NCBI GenBank assembly: GCA_002490315.1
Contig: DLKG01000018.1
Coordinates: 1 to 24,194 of the forward strand
Source: Prevotella sp. UBA7594
GTDB lineage: Bacteria > Bacteroidota > Bacteroidia > Bacteroidales > Bacteroidaceae
Direction: 5' to 3'
Length of the DNA: 24,194 bases
Positions 6,831 through 15,794 of the stretch are shown in pieces. Numbering within the stretch: position 1 is the first letter of the stretch; the number at the start of each line of letters is the position of its first letter. The translations under genes were made by a program, and so were the position numbers. The notes below the pieces were generated by a model that had not been told where the DNA came from, searched no databases, and worked only from the letters and a program-made list of their open reading frames with translations.

Positions 6831-8021
6831 TTATTTCTTCACGATGCGTATGTTGCCTATGCAGAAGTCTGCCACGTATGCAGCCGACGGCTGCAGGATG
6901 AGGCGCAGTGTCTGCCAGTGTCCAACTTCGCTGATGCCCTTTGTAGCCATAGGTGCGAGTGGGAGAGTGACGGTCTGCCAGTTGCCGAAAGTGTTGATGC
7001 CGGCACCGTCGCCAGGATTCCATGCATACTCGCTGCCCCAGTTGAAATTGAACTTCAGTCCGGTAGCTTCCGTGAGAGGGTGATCCTTTGAGTTGAGCAC
7101 CTCAAATTTCAGTACATAGTCGTCGAGATTGCTCAGGTCGCCGGCGTCAATCATGTTGCAGCTCAGGTCGATGGTGTTCCAAGCCCAAGCCCCGAAGTCG
7201 CCAGTGAAGTGAAGGTGGTTGTAGCCAAGCTTCGACGAAGCTGATGATGTGGCGTCGTCGCCTTCGATGGCAACGTTCACGCTGCCGTCTTTGCTCATCT
7301 GCACGCCAGAGAAGTCGCCATACAGCAGGTTCTTTGTCGGGCGGAACGGCAGTGTGGCAGTCTTTGTCTCGCCGTCGCTTGTAGCCCATTGCAGCGTGAT
7401 GTCGGAGTTGTCGGGTGTGCCTTGCGGAATGAGCACCTTCATCGAAGTCTTGGTGATGTCGCTGACGGCAGCCTCGTTGCCGTTCACAAGCACCTTCGAC
7501 TGGTTGCCGAAGTCATACACGTCGAAGTTGGCGCCATTGATGGTCACGTAGTCGCCAGCGTTGGCAAACTCATTGTCGATTGTTCCGACGGTGAGTGTCG
7601 GGAACGGCACCACGAAGTCGAATTGTGCAGTACCCTTGTCTGTGGTGTACTCAATCTTGTTCACGTGCTCGAACGACAGAGTCTCCGGCACGCGCACGTT
7701 GGCGTAGGTGGAAGCAGTGTAAGCCTCTGTGAGGTCTACGTCGACGGTGTTGAACTTCACCGACTTCACATTGTTGAGGTTGCGTCCCTCGATGCGCACC
7801 ATCGTTCCTATCTCAGCCTCGGTGATGGGATTGGCAAGAGCTGTGTCGCCGATGTTGTAGACAGCCTTTATCTCAGGCGCGCCGTTGTTCTGTATTTGGT
7901 CGGCAGGTGTGTAGCCGTCGTTAAAGTCAACGATGTCGTCGCACGAAGCCAACCCCATGGAGAGCGTTGCTGCCACAAAAAGCGAAGCAACGGTTCTTAT
8001 TGAAAAAATGTTATGGTTCAT
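6831..8021 (-). CDS. Surface glycan-binding lipoprotein with IPT/TIG domains (SGBP)
   Basis: A 396-residue lipoprotein, with the lipidated cysteine at Cys27 (GLASC) followed by acidic residues that favour surface export in Bacteroidetes. Residues about 48-139 and 140-228 look like two IPT/TIG immunoglobulin-like domains (for example IGTMVRIEGRNLNNVKSVKF and AGDYVTINGANF). Residues about 229-396 form a C-terminal beta domain rich in Trp and Tyr (GAWAWNTIDLS, NWGSEYAWNPGDG), similar in layout to the glycan-binding domain of SGBP-B proteins. It lies directly downstream of SusD, 27 nt away, the usual position of such proteins. It should capture mannan at the cell surface and hand it to the SusCD complex. 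The ligand is inferred from the enzymes of the locus. Confidence 0.85.
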   Translation of the reverse strand: MNHNIFSIRTVASLFVAATLSMGLASCDDIVDFNDGYTPADQIQNNGAPEIKAVYNIGDTALANPITEAEIGTMVRIEGRNLNNVKSVKFNTVDVDLTEAYTASTYANVRVPETLSFEHVNKIEYTTDKGTAQFDFVVPFPTLTVGTIDNEFANAGDYVTINGANFDVYDFGNQSKVLVNGNEAAVSDITKTSMKVLIPQGTPDNSDITLQWATSDGETKTATLPFRPTKNLLYGDFSGVQMSKDGSVNVAIEGDDATSSASSKLGYNHLHFTGDFGAWAWNTIDLSCNMIDAGDLSNLDDYVLKFEVLNSKDHPLTEATGLKFNFNWGSEYAWNPGDGAGINTFGNWQTVTLPLAPMATKGISEVGHWQTLRLILQPSAAYVADFCIGNIRIVKK

Positions 8022-8048
8022 AGCTGAATGATTATTTTCTGCCGGGTG

Positions 8049-9800
8049 TTAGTTCCACCCGGGATTGTTCTTGGTGATGTATTTGTTGGTGTTAATCTCC
8101 GAAGCCGGCAGAGGATAGAGCAAGCAACGCTGCTGGCGCACCTTGCTCACTCCCGAGTCGTCGCTGCCTCCAAGAGCGTTCATAGCGTCGAGGTATATAC
8201 CCCAGCGAATGAGATCCCAGCGGCGGTCGCCCTCACAGGCAAACTCCTTGGCGCGTTCCTCGATGATGGCAGAGCGGAGCTTTGTCTTGCTGTCAAGGGC
8301 TCCGGAGCCTTCAAGCGTTGCCTCATGAGCGTTGGAGCGATGGCGCACTTCGTTGAGATACTTCACTGCTTCCTCGCTGTTGCCAAGCTCGTTCTCTGCT
8401 TCGGCATAGATGAGCAGCACGTCGGCATAGCGCAGGAAAGGCCAGTTGCAGTCGGCATCCTTTATGGCGTCGTTTGTCACATCATCGTATTTTGTAGTGA
8501 AAGCCAGGCACTGCGAGTCCATCGAGTAGTAGTAGCTCACACCGTCGGCATATATGCCACTTGGTTCAGCCACATGCTCACCATTGAGGTTGTAGCCCGT
8601 TGCCTTGATGGTGTACTCCTCGTCCTTCGGATAGTAGAAACCTGAGTTTGACGCTTTCTGGGTGTAGGCGCGCCAGCGGTGCTTCACGCCCTTCACGATG
8701 CGCAGGTCATCGTGGTCGAAGAGGTCATACCAGTGGCGGGTGCATCCTATCCATCCTCCCTCCTGTATAAAGTCAGATCCAGTGGCAGTCTTGTAGCCTG
8801 CATACTGTGTGTGGATAGCATTCTTATATGTGGCATCGCCGCTCACGCTGCCCACGGAGAACATGAACTCGCTTGCCGTTGCGCTCGTGCGCTTCCACAG
8901 ATCGTCGTAGGCGAGCAGTTCGTATGAGCCGTAGTTGCCGTCGATTACGGCTTTTGCCCACTGTGCAGCCTTTGTGTAGAGAGCCTTTGCGTCAAGAGCC
9001 TCGTAGCCGCTCACAGCCTGCTTCTGCAATGTGATGCTGCGCAGCGGAGCGTAGGTCTGTGTGTCGCCCGACCCGTTGTAGGTCTTGCCCGAACGTATGG
9101 TAATCTCAGTTCCGGCTGGCATTGCCGATGCAGCCTCTGTGGCATACACCTTGGCGAGCAGTCCGGCAGCCGAGCCTGCCGACGCGTGTCCAGCCTGCCA
9201 AGCAGCGTCGGTGTTCTTGTACATCATGCCGGCAGCCGACTCCAGTGTCGATGTTATGTATTCGTACACCTTGTCAACCGGCTGGCGCGGCTGGCTTACA
9301 TTCTCGTATTTGCTGTCGTTCGATTGGATAGGAACCTCTCCATAAGCGCGCACGAGCAGGAAATAGGCAAGAGCCTTCTGGAAGCGCACCTCTCCGATGA
9401 AGTTGTTCTTTTGTGCTTCGGTGATGTTCTTCATCTCCTCTATACGGTTCTCAGCCTTGTTGGCGCGGGCGATGAGTCCGTAGCAACCCTTCCAAAGGGC
9501 GTCGGTCACGTCGTTCTCGCCCTGGAAGTTGCCCGTTCCGAACTTGTTGAACATCCAGTCAGGTCCTGATATGTAGTCGGCGTCAATCTCGATGACGCGC
9601 GGGAAGTAGCCCCAGCAGAACATATCGTATATCCATTTGCTGTAAACACCTGTCACCCACGATTTGGCGGCATCCTCGCTGTCGCCCACTTTCTCCTCGG
9701 TGATTTGTCCGTCGGGGTTCTCCTCAATCCAGCTGTCGCAGCTTGTGAGGCATAGAGCAGCCGCTGCGAGCGTGATGACGGATAATATATTCTTTTTCAT
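8049..9800 (-). CDS. SusD-like glycan-binding outer-membrane lipoprotein (RagB/SusD family)
   Basis: A 583-residue lipoprotein with the lipobox LTSC (Cys21), then DSWIEENPDGQITEE, the usual start of SusD proteins. The N-terminal half has the TPR-like helical scaffold (for example KALAYFLLVRAYGEVPIQ near residues 138-155), and the C-terminal third has the typical PFLRYADVLLIYAEAENELG and RRWDLIRWG segments and ends with NPGWN. SusD proteins form the lid over the SusC transporter and open and close to load oligosaccharides. The gene follows SusC by 35 nt and precedes the SGBP gene by 27 nt, so all three are cotranscribed. Substrate assignment to beta-mannan rests on the surrounding GH26, GH36 and GH130 genes. 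Confidence 0.95.
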   Translation of the reverse strand: MKKNILSVITLAAAALCLTSCDSWIEENPDGQITEEKVGDSEDAAKSWVTGVYSKWIYDMFCWGYFPRVIEIDADYISGPDWMFNKFGTGNFQGENDVTDALWKGCYGLIARANKAENRIEEMKNITEAQKNNFIGEVRFQKALAYFLLVRAYGEVPIQSNDSKYENVSQPRQPVDKVYEYITSTLESAAGMMYKNTDAAWQAGHASAGSAAGLLAKVYATEAASAMPAGTEITIRSGKTYNGSGDTQTYAPLRSITLQKQAVSGYEALDAKALYTKAAQWAKAVIDGNYGSYELLAYDDLWKRTSATASEFMFSVGSVSGDATYKNAIHTQYAGYKTATGSDFIQEGGWIGCTRHWYDLFDHDDLRIVKGVKHRWRAYTQKASNSGFYYPKDEEYTIKATGYNLNGEHVAEPSGIYADGVSYYYSMDSQCLAFTTKYDDVTNDAIKDADCNWPFLRYADVLLIYAEAENELGNSEEAVKYLNEVRHRSNAHEATLEGSGALDSKTKLRSAIIEERAKEFACEGDRRWDLIRWGIYLDAMNALGGSDDSGVSKVRQQRCLLYPLPASEINTNKYITKNNPGWN

Positions 9801-9835
9801 TTTTTATGTCTTTTTTGATTCAAATTGAATGGTTA

Positions 9836-12800
9836 TTAGAACACGATGTTCAGTCCAAGCGCGAAGCTGCGTGAGCTCGGGTATGAATAGCTGTCCACAC
9901 CAGGACATGCAGCGTTGCTGCCACCTGCGTTCACGTCGGGGTCGAACCAGCTGTAGTTGGTTATCGTGAAGAGGTTGTTGGCTGTGAACGTGATGCCTAT
10001 CTTGTCGATGAACTTCGTCGGGTGCATAAAGTCATAGCCGAGTGTGATGTATTTCATCTTGAGGTAGCTTCCGTTCTCGATGAATCGGTCGCTCATAAGC
10101 CATGTACGCGTGTAGCCTGCGGTAGCCTTCGGCCATTTGGCAGTAGCGGCGGTCTCTGGTGTCCAGCGTGAGTTGTAGGCATCGACGGTGATGTTTCCGA
10201 TATTCGACATCTGAATGTCCGTCAGGTTATAGTTGAAGATGTCGTTGCCCTGGCTGCCCTGCAGCATGAACGAGAGCGATAAGTTCTTCCATGAGAGGTT
10301 TGATGTTAAACCATAGGTGAAGTCGGGATTGGTGTTGCCGATGATAGTGCGGTCTTTCTCCGTGATAACACCATCGCCGTTGAGGTCGCGGTATTTGATC
10401 TCGCCCACGTGCTTGAGAGCCTCGCGGTCGGACAGGTTGGCATACTCCTTGAAGGAGCGTACCTCGGCGATGTTGTCGAAGAATCCGTCCTCCACATATC
10501 CGAAGATGGTACCGATTGGGCAGCCGTTGCGCTGCAGGTACATCTGGTCGGCCTTGCTCCAGAGTGCAGTGGCGTACTGGTCGCCGTCGAGTCCGCCGAT
10601 GCGGTTGCGGTTCATGGCGAGGTTGGCAGAGATGTTCCATTTCACAGGAGTCTTGGTCAGCACGGCATAGTTGAGAGTGAACTCAAGACCCTCGTTGGTG
10701 ACATTGCCCGAGTTGATTATCATCTGTCCGAAGCCGGAGCTTGCCGGTATGGTCACGTTCTGCAGCAGGTCGCGTGTCTTCTTGTAGTAGTAGTCGACGG
10801 TGAACTGCAGGCGATTGTTGAAGAATCCGAAGTCGATGCCGGCGTTGAACTGTGCCGTGGTCTCCCACTTGAGGTCGGGGTTTGTCGGTCCGCGCCAGTC
10901 GATGAGCGAGTAGCCGCTTTGCAATGTGCCGTTGTAGGGATAGTTGGCGGCGTTGAGCAGAGTCAGTGTGCGATAGGCGCCGATGCCTTGGTTACCGGTT
11001 TCGCCATAGCTCAGGCGGAACTTGAGGTTGCTGAATATGTTGAGGTTCTTGATGAATGTCTCGTCAGAGGCGCGCCAAGCGAAAGCTCCGGAGAGGAATG
11101 TTGCCCACTTGTGGTTCTTTGCGAACGACGAGCTACCGTCGGTACGCACGCTACCGGTGAACATATACTTGCCGGCGAGAGTGTAGTTGATACGTGCGAG
11201 GAACGACTCAAGAGTCTGCTCCGTTTTGCTTGAGCTTATCACCGGACGGTCAAGCGCCAGCGACATGTCGGCATCCTTGGTCATGTCGGTAGGGAAGTTG
11301 GTGGCAGTCATCGACTCCGACTCGCCGATACCCTTCTCGAATGTCATGCCGGCAACAGCGTTCACTGCGTGTATGCCCCATGTCTTGTCGAATGTGAGGA
11401 TGCTCTCGGCAGTCATGCTCTTCCATATATTCGATGCCTTGCCGCCCTTTCCGTTGTAGGGAGACTTACCCTCCTGAGTGTGGCGGTCGTAGTAGGTGCC
11501 GCGGTGTCCGTCGTTGTAGCCGAGACCGAGGTTCTGGCGGAATTTGAGCCAAGATGTGAACTTAGCCTCGAGATATGAGCTTGAGAACCATGAAATCTGC
11601 TTCAGTTCATCCTTCGCGCCATGCACATAGTTGTATGGGTTTGCTGCGAGCCAGTTGAGTTCGTCGAGCTGCTCGGTTGAAGTGTGTACACCGTATGTCG
11701 ACGGGAAAATGAGAGCCGAGCGTATGATGCCGGTGTTCTCGGAGTTGGTGCGCTGGAAGTTAGTCACAGTGTTGGTGAAGAACGAGCTTGTGCCAATCTC
11801 GAGATATTTGTTGATGTGGCGTCCGATGTTTATTGACACGCCGTAGCGGTCGAATCCGGTGTTGCGTATGATGCCGTCCTGAGTGGTGTAGTTGCCCGAG
11901 AAGTTGTACCATCCCTTGTCGCTGCCGCCGCTCACGCTGAGGCTGTAGTCCTGCTGCCATCCGGTGCGGTAGATTTCGTCCTGCCAGTCAGCGGCAGCCA
12001 CCTCGTCAACATTTCCGTATTCGTCCTGTCGCAAGCCCGGGTTGAGGAAGTCGTCGGGCGAGGGGTTGTAAGTGCCCTTGCTGTATACATAGCCGTTGCC
12101 TACGTAGGGATATTCCCATTCGCCGGAGTAGGGGTCTTTCTGTGTGCCTCCCTCATAGTAGCGGCTGTTGGCGGCAGCCTCGTTCTGGTAGAGAGCGTAG
12201 GTGCGTGCGTCGAGCACTTTCACGCGCTTGGCGATGTTCGACACGCTCCATTTGGCATTGAAATCCACCTTTGGCTTGCCGTCGCCCTTCTGTCCGCGCT
12301 TAGTCGTGATAATCACAACGCCGTTGGCGCCACGCGAACCGTAGATGGCTGTTGCCGAAGCATCCTTCAGCACCTCAATTTTCTCGATGTCGTTAGGGTT
12401 GATCATCGACAGAGGCGATGTGGTCTGGTTGTTGCCGTCGTTGGCGCCACTCTTCGGTGCGCCGTTAGGGTCGGTGCCGTAGGGCACTCCGTCGACGATA
12501 TACAGAGGCTGTGACGATGTGGTGAACGAGTTGGCACCACGTACCGTGATGCTCACGCCTGCACCAGGTGAGCCATCGTTCTGCGAAATGTTCACTCCGG
12601 CAATCTTGCCCTGCAAGCCGTGAGCAACATCAGTTGTTCCGCCTTTCATGAGTTCATCGCTCTTTATCTGAGTCATTGAGCCGGTGAGGTCGCGCTTCTT
12701 CATCGTGCCGTAGCCGATGACAACAACCTCGTCCATAGTCTCGGCGTCCTCCTTGAGCGTCACCTCAATGTAGTTCTTGCCTTTCACATTAATCACTTGG

Positions 12801-13039
12801 GTCTTGTAGCCGATCATCGACACCTTGACAATCGACTTGCCTTGCGGAAGTGTGAAGGAGAAGTTACCATCAATGTCGGTGACACCTCCCACGCTTGTGC
12901 CTGGCACCTGTACACTCGCGCCTATCATAGGCTCGTTGTTCATACTGCCATCAAGCACTTTTCCTTTAATAATTGTCTGCGCGTTGATACTAATGCATGC
13001 CAGCAATAGTATAACATGTAAGAAAAATCTTCGTGCCAT
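9836..13039 (-). CDS. SusC-like TonB-dependent outer-membrane oligosaccharide transporter
   Basis: A 1067-residue protein of normal SusC length. In order: a signal peptide (1-20, INA cleavage), a carboxypeptidase-regulatory-like beta domain at about 22-98 (IIKGKVLD...GVTDIDGNFSF...GYKT), a TonB box near residues 103-111 (DEVVVIGYG), a plug domain at about 118-240 with VRGANSF and YIVDGVPYG, and a 22-strand barrel ending in a terminal Phe (SFALGLNIVF), the sign for outer-membrane insertion. It imports manno-oligosaccharides across the outer membrane, powered by TonB-ExbBD, together with the SusD lid. It is the third gene of the minus operon, 27 nt after the three-module protein gene. The small spacing on both sides gives no room for a separate promoter. 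Confidence 0.96.
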   Translation of the reverse strand: MARRFFLHVILLLACISINAQTIIKGKVLDGSMNNEPMIGASVQVPGTSVGGVTDIDGNFSFTLPQGKSIVKVSMIGYKTQVINVKGKNYIEVTLKEDAETMDEVVVIGYGTMKKRDLTGSMTQIKSDELMKGGTTDVAHGLQGKIAGVNISQNDGSPGAGVSITVRGANSFTTSSQPLYIVDGVPYGTDPNGAPKSGANDGNNQTTSPLSMINPNDIEKIEVLKDASATAIYGSRGANGVVIITTKRGQKGDGKPKVDFNAKWSVSNIAKRVKVLDARTYALYQNEAAANSRYYEGGTQKDPYSGEWEYPYVGNGYVYSKGTYNPSPDDFLNPGLRQDEYGNVDEVAAADWQDEIYRTGWQQDYSLSVSGGSDKGWYNFSGNYTTQDGIIRNTGFDRYGVSINIGRHINKYLEIGTSSFFTNTVTNFQRTNSENTGIIRSALIFPSTYGVHTSTEQLDELNWLAANPYNYVHGAKDELKQISWFSSSYLEAKFTSWLKFRQNLGLGYNDGHRGTYYDRHTQEGKSPYNGKGGKASNIWKSMTAESILTFDKTWGIHAVNAVAGMTFEKGIGESESMTATNFPTDMTKDADMSLALDRPVISSSKTEQTLESFLARINYTLAGKYMFTGSVRTDGSSSFAKNHKWATFLSGAFAWRASDETFIKNLNIFSNLKFRLSYGETGNQGIGAYRTLTLLNAANYPYNGTLQSGYSLIDWRGPTNPDLKWETTAQFNAGIDFGFFNNRLQFTVDYYYKKTRDLLQNVTIPASSGFGQMIINSGNVTNEGLEFTLNYAVLTKTPVKWNISANLAMNRNRIGGLDGDQYATALWSKADQMYLQRNGCPIGTIFGYVEDGFFDNIAEVRSFKEYANLSDREALKHVGEIKYRDLNGDGVITEKDRTIIGNTNPDFTYGLTSNLSWKNLSLSFMLQGSQGNDIFNYNLTDIQMSNIGNITVDAYNSRWTPETAATAKWPKATAGYTRTWLMSDRFIENGSYLKMKYITLGYDFMHPTKFIDKIGITFTANNLFTITNYSWFDPDVNAGGSNAACPGVDSYSYPSSRSFALGLNIVF

Positions 13040-13066
13040 TTTGTTGTTTGTTATTATGATTTTTGG

Positions 13067-14221
13067 TTATTCCACTTTCATCAGTTCTATGCGTGTGAGT
13101 GTGAATCCTCTGCCTGTTATGACCATGCCCGATGTCTTGGCTTTGTCGAGTGATGTGGCGTCAAAGGTGAACACATAGTCGCTTCCGTCGAGTGTCTGCC
13201 ATTGCGGTTCTGTTGCTCCCGATATGTCGAGCCACTTGCCGTGGTTCTCGCGTATAGACATTTGTGGAGTGACGCCTTCCTCTTTGGGCAGCAGCTTGTA
13301 GCTTATGACAAGCACGTCGTTCTCGGTCGCATGCTGGAATGGTTCTGCCGTAATGCGCAGGTTGCCGCTCCAGTCGTTGGGGAAAGCCTGCTCGCCATGA
13401 AACAGTTCGCCCGGTTGCAGCTTGTATTCCTTTGGTGCGTGCTGTGCGTTGGAAGTGTCATCAGAGCGTTCGCCCGTGAACGACACGATGCCAATCTGGT
13501 CGAGCTGGTAGTCCTTGCCGCCTATGCGCAGAGCCACGTTGTCGCCGCCGCCAGCAAGCTGTATCTTGATGAGCGGGGCCTGGTCGTCGATGTAGTATAC
13601 GAACGAGTCGCCACCGATTGGCGCGCCGTCTACGGCTTGGCTTATTGGGTTCCACGTGAGGTCCATCAGTTTCACGGCCGATCCCGGCTTCGTCTTGCTG
13701 ACGTGCAGTTTCAGTGCGTCGCCCACTTTCAGTGATGCCAGAGCCTTGCCCTTTATCTCGGCGCATCCTCCCCAGTTGGAGTCCATGCGCGTGGCAGGTC
13801 CGCTCCATACAATAGTCTCCTTGTAGTCGGCAGCATCGGTGAGTGTTGCGTAGAGAATGCGGTAGTCCTTGCCGCTAATGCAGAGTCCCGCGCTTTTCAG
13901 TGTGGGCAGCATTTCAGCCGATATTGTCATGCGGAACGGTCCGTCGACGCCGAAATATTTGTACTGTTCGGCTATCGCCTGCCAGTTTCCTGGATTTTGG
14001 AAAGTGGCTTGCGACGACCTTTTGTATCCGTCGGTATAGACCGTAAGCACGTCGCCCGCATTGGCATTGGCAAACAGCCGTGGCTCAAGCACAATCTTAT
14101 CCTTCCATCCCGGACCGATGGTCTTTGGCCCGACGAGTACAACGCGCTCTGTAGCGTTGGCTGTGCCACAGAACAATGTGATGAGGCACAACATGCTCGT
14201 TATAAATGATTTGATGCTCAT
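13067..14221 (-). CDS. Secreted protein made of three copies of a beta-rich module, possible mannan-binding protein
   Basis: A 384-residue protein with a signal peptide (about 1-23, TANA cleavage). The rest is three repeats at about residues 24-129, 136-249 and 271-383. Each follows the pattern G...W...I.....F.....GD.L.V, a middle W (NPGNW, DLTWNP, HGKWLDI), and an end like L..LK.AGL.ISGKDY.....L (GLCISGKDYRI, ALRIGGKDYQL, GMVITGRGFTL). The same module occurs twice in the last gene of this operon. No glycosidase or esterase motif is visible. Its place between the GH26 and SusC genes and the conserved aromatic positions suggest a carbohydrate-binding role, but this is inference and I cannot name the family. 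It lacks a clear lipobox, so how it stays at the surface is unclear. Confidence 0.75.
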   Translation of the reverse strand: MSIKSFITSMLCLITLFCGTANATERVVLVGPKTIGPGWKDKIVLEPRLFANANAGDVLTVYTDGYKRSSQATFQNPGNWQAIAEQYKYFGVDGPFRMTISAEMLPTLKSAGLCISGKDYRILYATLTDAADYKETIVWSGPATRMDSNWGGCAEIKGKALASLKVGDALKLHVSKTKPGSAVKLMDLTWNPISQAVDGAPIGGDSFVYYIDDQAPLIKIQLAGGGDNVALRIGGKDYQLDQIGIVSFTGERSDDTSNAQHAPKEYKLQPGELFHGEQAFPNDWSGNLRITAEPFQHATENDVLVISYKLLPKEEGVTPQMSIRENHGKWLDISGATEPQWQTLDGSDYVFTFDATSLDKAKTSGMVITGRGFTLTRIELMKVE

Positions 14222-14292
14222 GTTTTTTAAGTTTTTGTTATTCTTGGTTTTCAGAACGAACGCTGCAGGATTGATGTCGTTGCCGACTCTCT

Positions 14293-15435
14293 TTATTTAG
14301 TGTTTTCTATAATGGCTTTCATCTGGTCGCGGTCGAGCACCGTTCCCGATGCGAAAGCCTCGTTCCACCATGTGCGGTCGGCAAACTTGTGAGTGTCGGA
14401 GTTTCCGTTGTCGTAGTCGTAGTCATACCACGTCATAAACCAGCTCCACCGTGAGCCTTCCTGCCATATCTCGCTCCATTTCGACATGTGTACCTCGTCG
14501 CCGTTACCACACTCGGCGAGTGTGATGAGTTTTCCAGGATATTCCTTCTGCAGTTGTTTGAACTCTTTCATCAGCGGATACTGAAGAGCGTAGTAGCTGT
14601 CGCGTCCTACGACGTCAACCACATCGTCGCCAGGATACCAGTCGTGGTCGCCCATCTGCGAGTTCCAAATCCATATAAGATTGTTGAGCTTGTGGTAATT
14701 GACGAGTCTGTCATACATGAAACGCCATAATCTCTTGTAGCTCTCTGCTCCCTTGGCTCCCCACCAGAACCAGGCCTTGCCGCCCTCGAACTCGTAGGTG
14801 TTGCCCGATGCCTCGTGCAGCGGTCGCCACAGGACGGGTATGCCTCGCTTCTGCATCTGTTTCAGATAGCCAGCCACTTGGTCGATGCCTTTTACAATCA
14901 GTTTGTAGCCGGCAGATGACGGATCGCTTATGCAGTCGGGGTCGAACGATGTTTCTCCCGGTGCCGTGCCTGGTGAGCAGGTGTAGTCGGTGCCGTTGTT
15001 GGCTGGCATCTGCCAATGCCACATACATCCGACGATGCCGCCTGCCTTTGCCCACTCGCGCACTGGAGTGTCGTCGCTGTAGTTGAGCCATCCTTTGCTG
15101 TTTACGTCCTTTGAGGCATGGATGTTGATGAAATCAAACACGTTGATGGCGGGATATTTTCCTGTCCAACTCTTCACAATGTCTGCCTCTTTCGTGTTCC
15201 AGTCTACACTTGCCACAGTGCCGGAGATTGTCTTCTTGCCATATTGTGACCAAAGAGCTTTGTAGAGTCGCTTTGTTTCAGACGTAGCGTTCGGGTTGGC
15301 GAGCGCGTGTGTGTCGCTGACGGGGGCAGTGCCGGGAGTAGCGGTTATGTCATTTTGGCTTCCTGCCTCGCCTGAGCATGATGCACTCGCCAACGGCAAC
15401 ATTGTTGCGAGTAACATGAGATAACGTATGTTCAT
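14293..15435 (-). CDS. GH26 beta-mannanase, surface lipoprotein
   Basis: A 380-residue protein, first gene of the minus operon. The N-terminus MNIRYLMLLATMLPLASASC is a lipoprotein signal with Cys20 as the lipidated residue, followed by SGEAG. The GH26 barrel covers about residues 52-378. The acid/base is Glu208 in WRPLHEASG and the nucleophile is Glu308 in TLAECG; His207 before the acid/base is also typical of clan A mannanases, as is WFWWG at 222-226. A surface-anchored GH26 would make the first cuts in beta-1,4-mannan to give oligosaccharides for the SusCD system. Whether it is endo-acting cannot be read from the sequence; location favours it. Transcription starts about 28 nt upstream from a promoter with 21-bp-spaced repeats. 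Confidence 0.93.
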   Translation of the reverse strand: MNIRYLMLLATMLPLASASCSGEAGSQNDITATPGTAPVSDTHALANPNATSETKRLYKALWSQYGKKTISGTVASVDWNTKEADIVKSWTGKYPAINVFDFINIHASKDVNSKGWLNYSDDTPVREWAKAGGIVGCMWHWQMPANNGTDYTCSPGTAPGETSFDPDCISDPSSAGYKLIVKGIDQVAGYLKQMQKRGIPVLWRPLHEASGNTYEFEGGKAWFWWGAKGAESYKRLWRFMYDRLVNYHKLNNLIWIWNSQMGDHDWYPGDDVVDVVGRDSYYALQYPLMKEFKQLQKEYPGKLITLAECGNGDEVHMSKWSEIWQEGSRWSWFMTWYDYDYDNGNSDTHKFADRTWWNEAFASGTVLDRDQMKAIIENTK

Positions 15436-15469
15436 ATATCTTAAATGGTTAAGTTAGTAATCAACGCTG

Positions 15470-15525
15470 CAAAGTTATGACATTTATTATAATATCACTA
15501 ACACTTTATTTTCAACAACTGACAC
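15470..15525 (-). promoter_or_regulatory. Promoter of the six-gene minus operon with AraC-type direct repeats
   Basis: On the minus strand the -7 box TAACTTTG lies at 15477-15470, with no TTTG at -33. GTGTCAG (15525-15519) and GTGTTAG (15504-15498) are 21 bp apart and start 48 and 27 bp before the -7 box, exactly the positions seen at the GH36 promoter. Confidence 0.6.
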
Positions 15526-15575
15526 AATGTTACATCTTTTAATTTGTTGGCGTAAAGATTGTTTGCTATGTAACT

Positions 15576-15590
15576 CCTTATATTATAAGG
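15576..15590. promoter_or_regulatory. Palindrome midway between the divergent operons
   Basis: CCTTATA-T-TATAAGG is a perfect 7-bp inverted repeat around one base. Its centre (15583) is about 110 bp from each of the two divergent -7 boxes. No regulator can be assigned. The rest of 15526-15640 is AT-rich and holds no gene. Confidence 0.4.
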
Positions 15591-15643
15591 TAAAAGAAAG
15601 ACCTGGCGTCATTGCGACATCTATGCGTTTTTTGCCGTTTAAG

Positions 15644-15698
15644 TGCAATATATAGGCAAAATAGTATTAGTGTAAATTGCAAATTTGATATAACTTTG
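15644..15698 (+). promoter_or_regulatory. Promoter of the five-gene plus operon with AraC-type direct repeats
   Basis: The -7 box TAACTTTG lies at 15691-15698 without a TTTG at -33. GTATTAG at 15664-15670 starts 27 bp before the -7 box, as at the other two locus promoters; the distal half-site GTGCAAT (15644-15650) is a weaker match and starts at 47 bp, a 20-bp spacing. The leader before the ATG is about 90 nt. Confidence 0.5.
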
Positions 15699-15794
15699 CA
15701 AACAAATCAGTCAACTCGGTTCGCTGTATGCAATGATGTAAACGTTCAATAAAATAATATTTAAACCATTTATTAACTAAAAAGAACAAGTGAG

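Noticed and set aside
10409..11233. 274-codon frame on the plus strand inside the SusC gene
   Set aside because: Antisense shadow; the SusC frame is complete and has all family motifs.
15683..15687. TTTG just upstream of the plus-operon -7 box as a -33 element
   Set aside because: It is only about 5 bp from the -7 box, whereas the working spacing is 18-20 bp.
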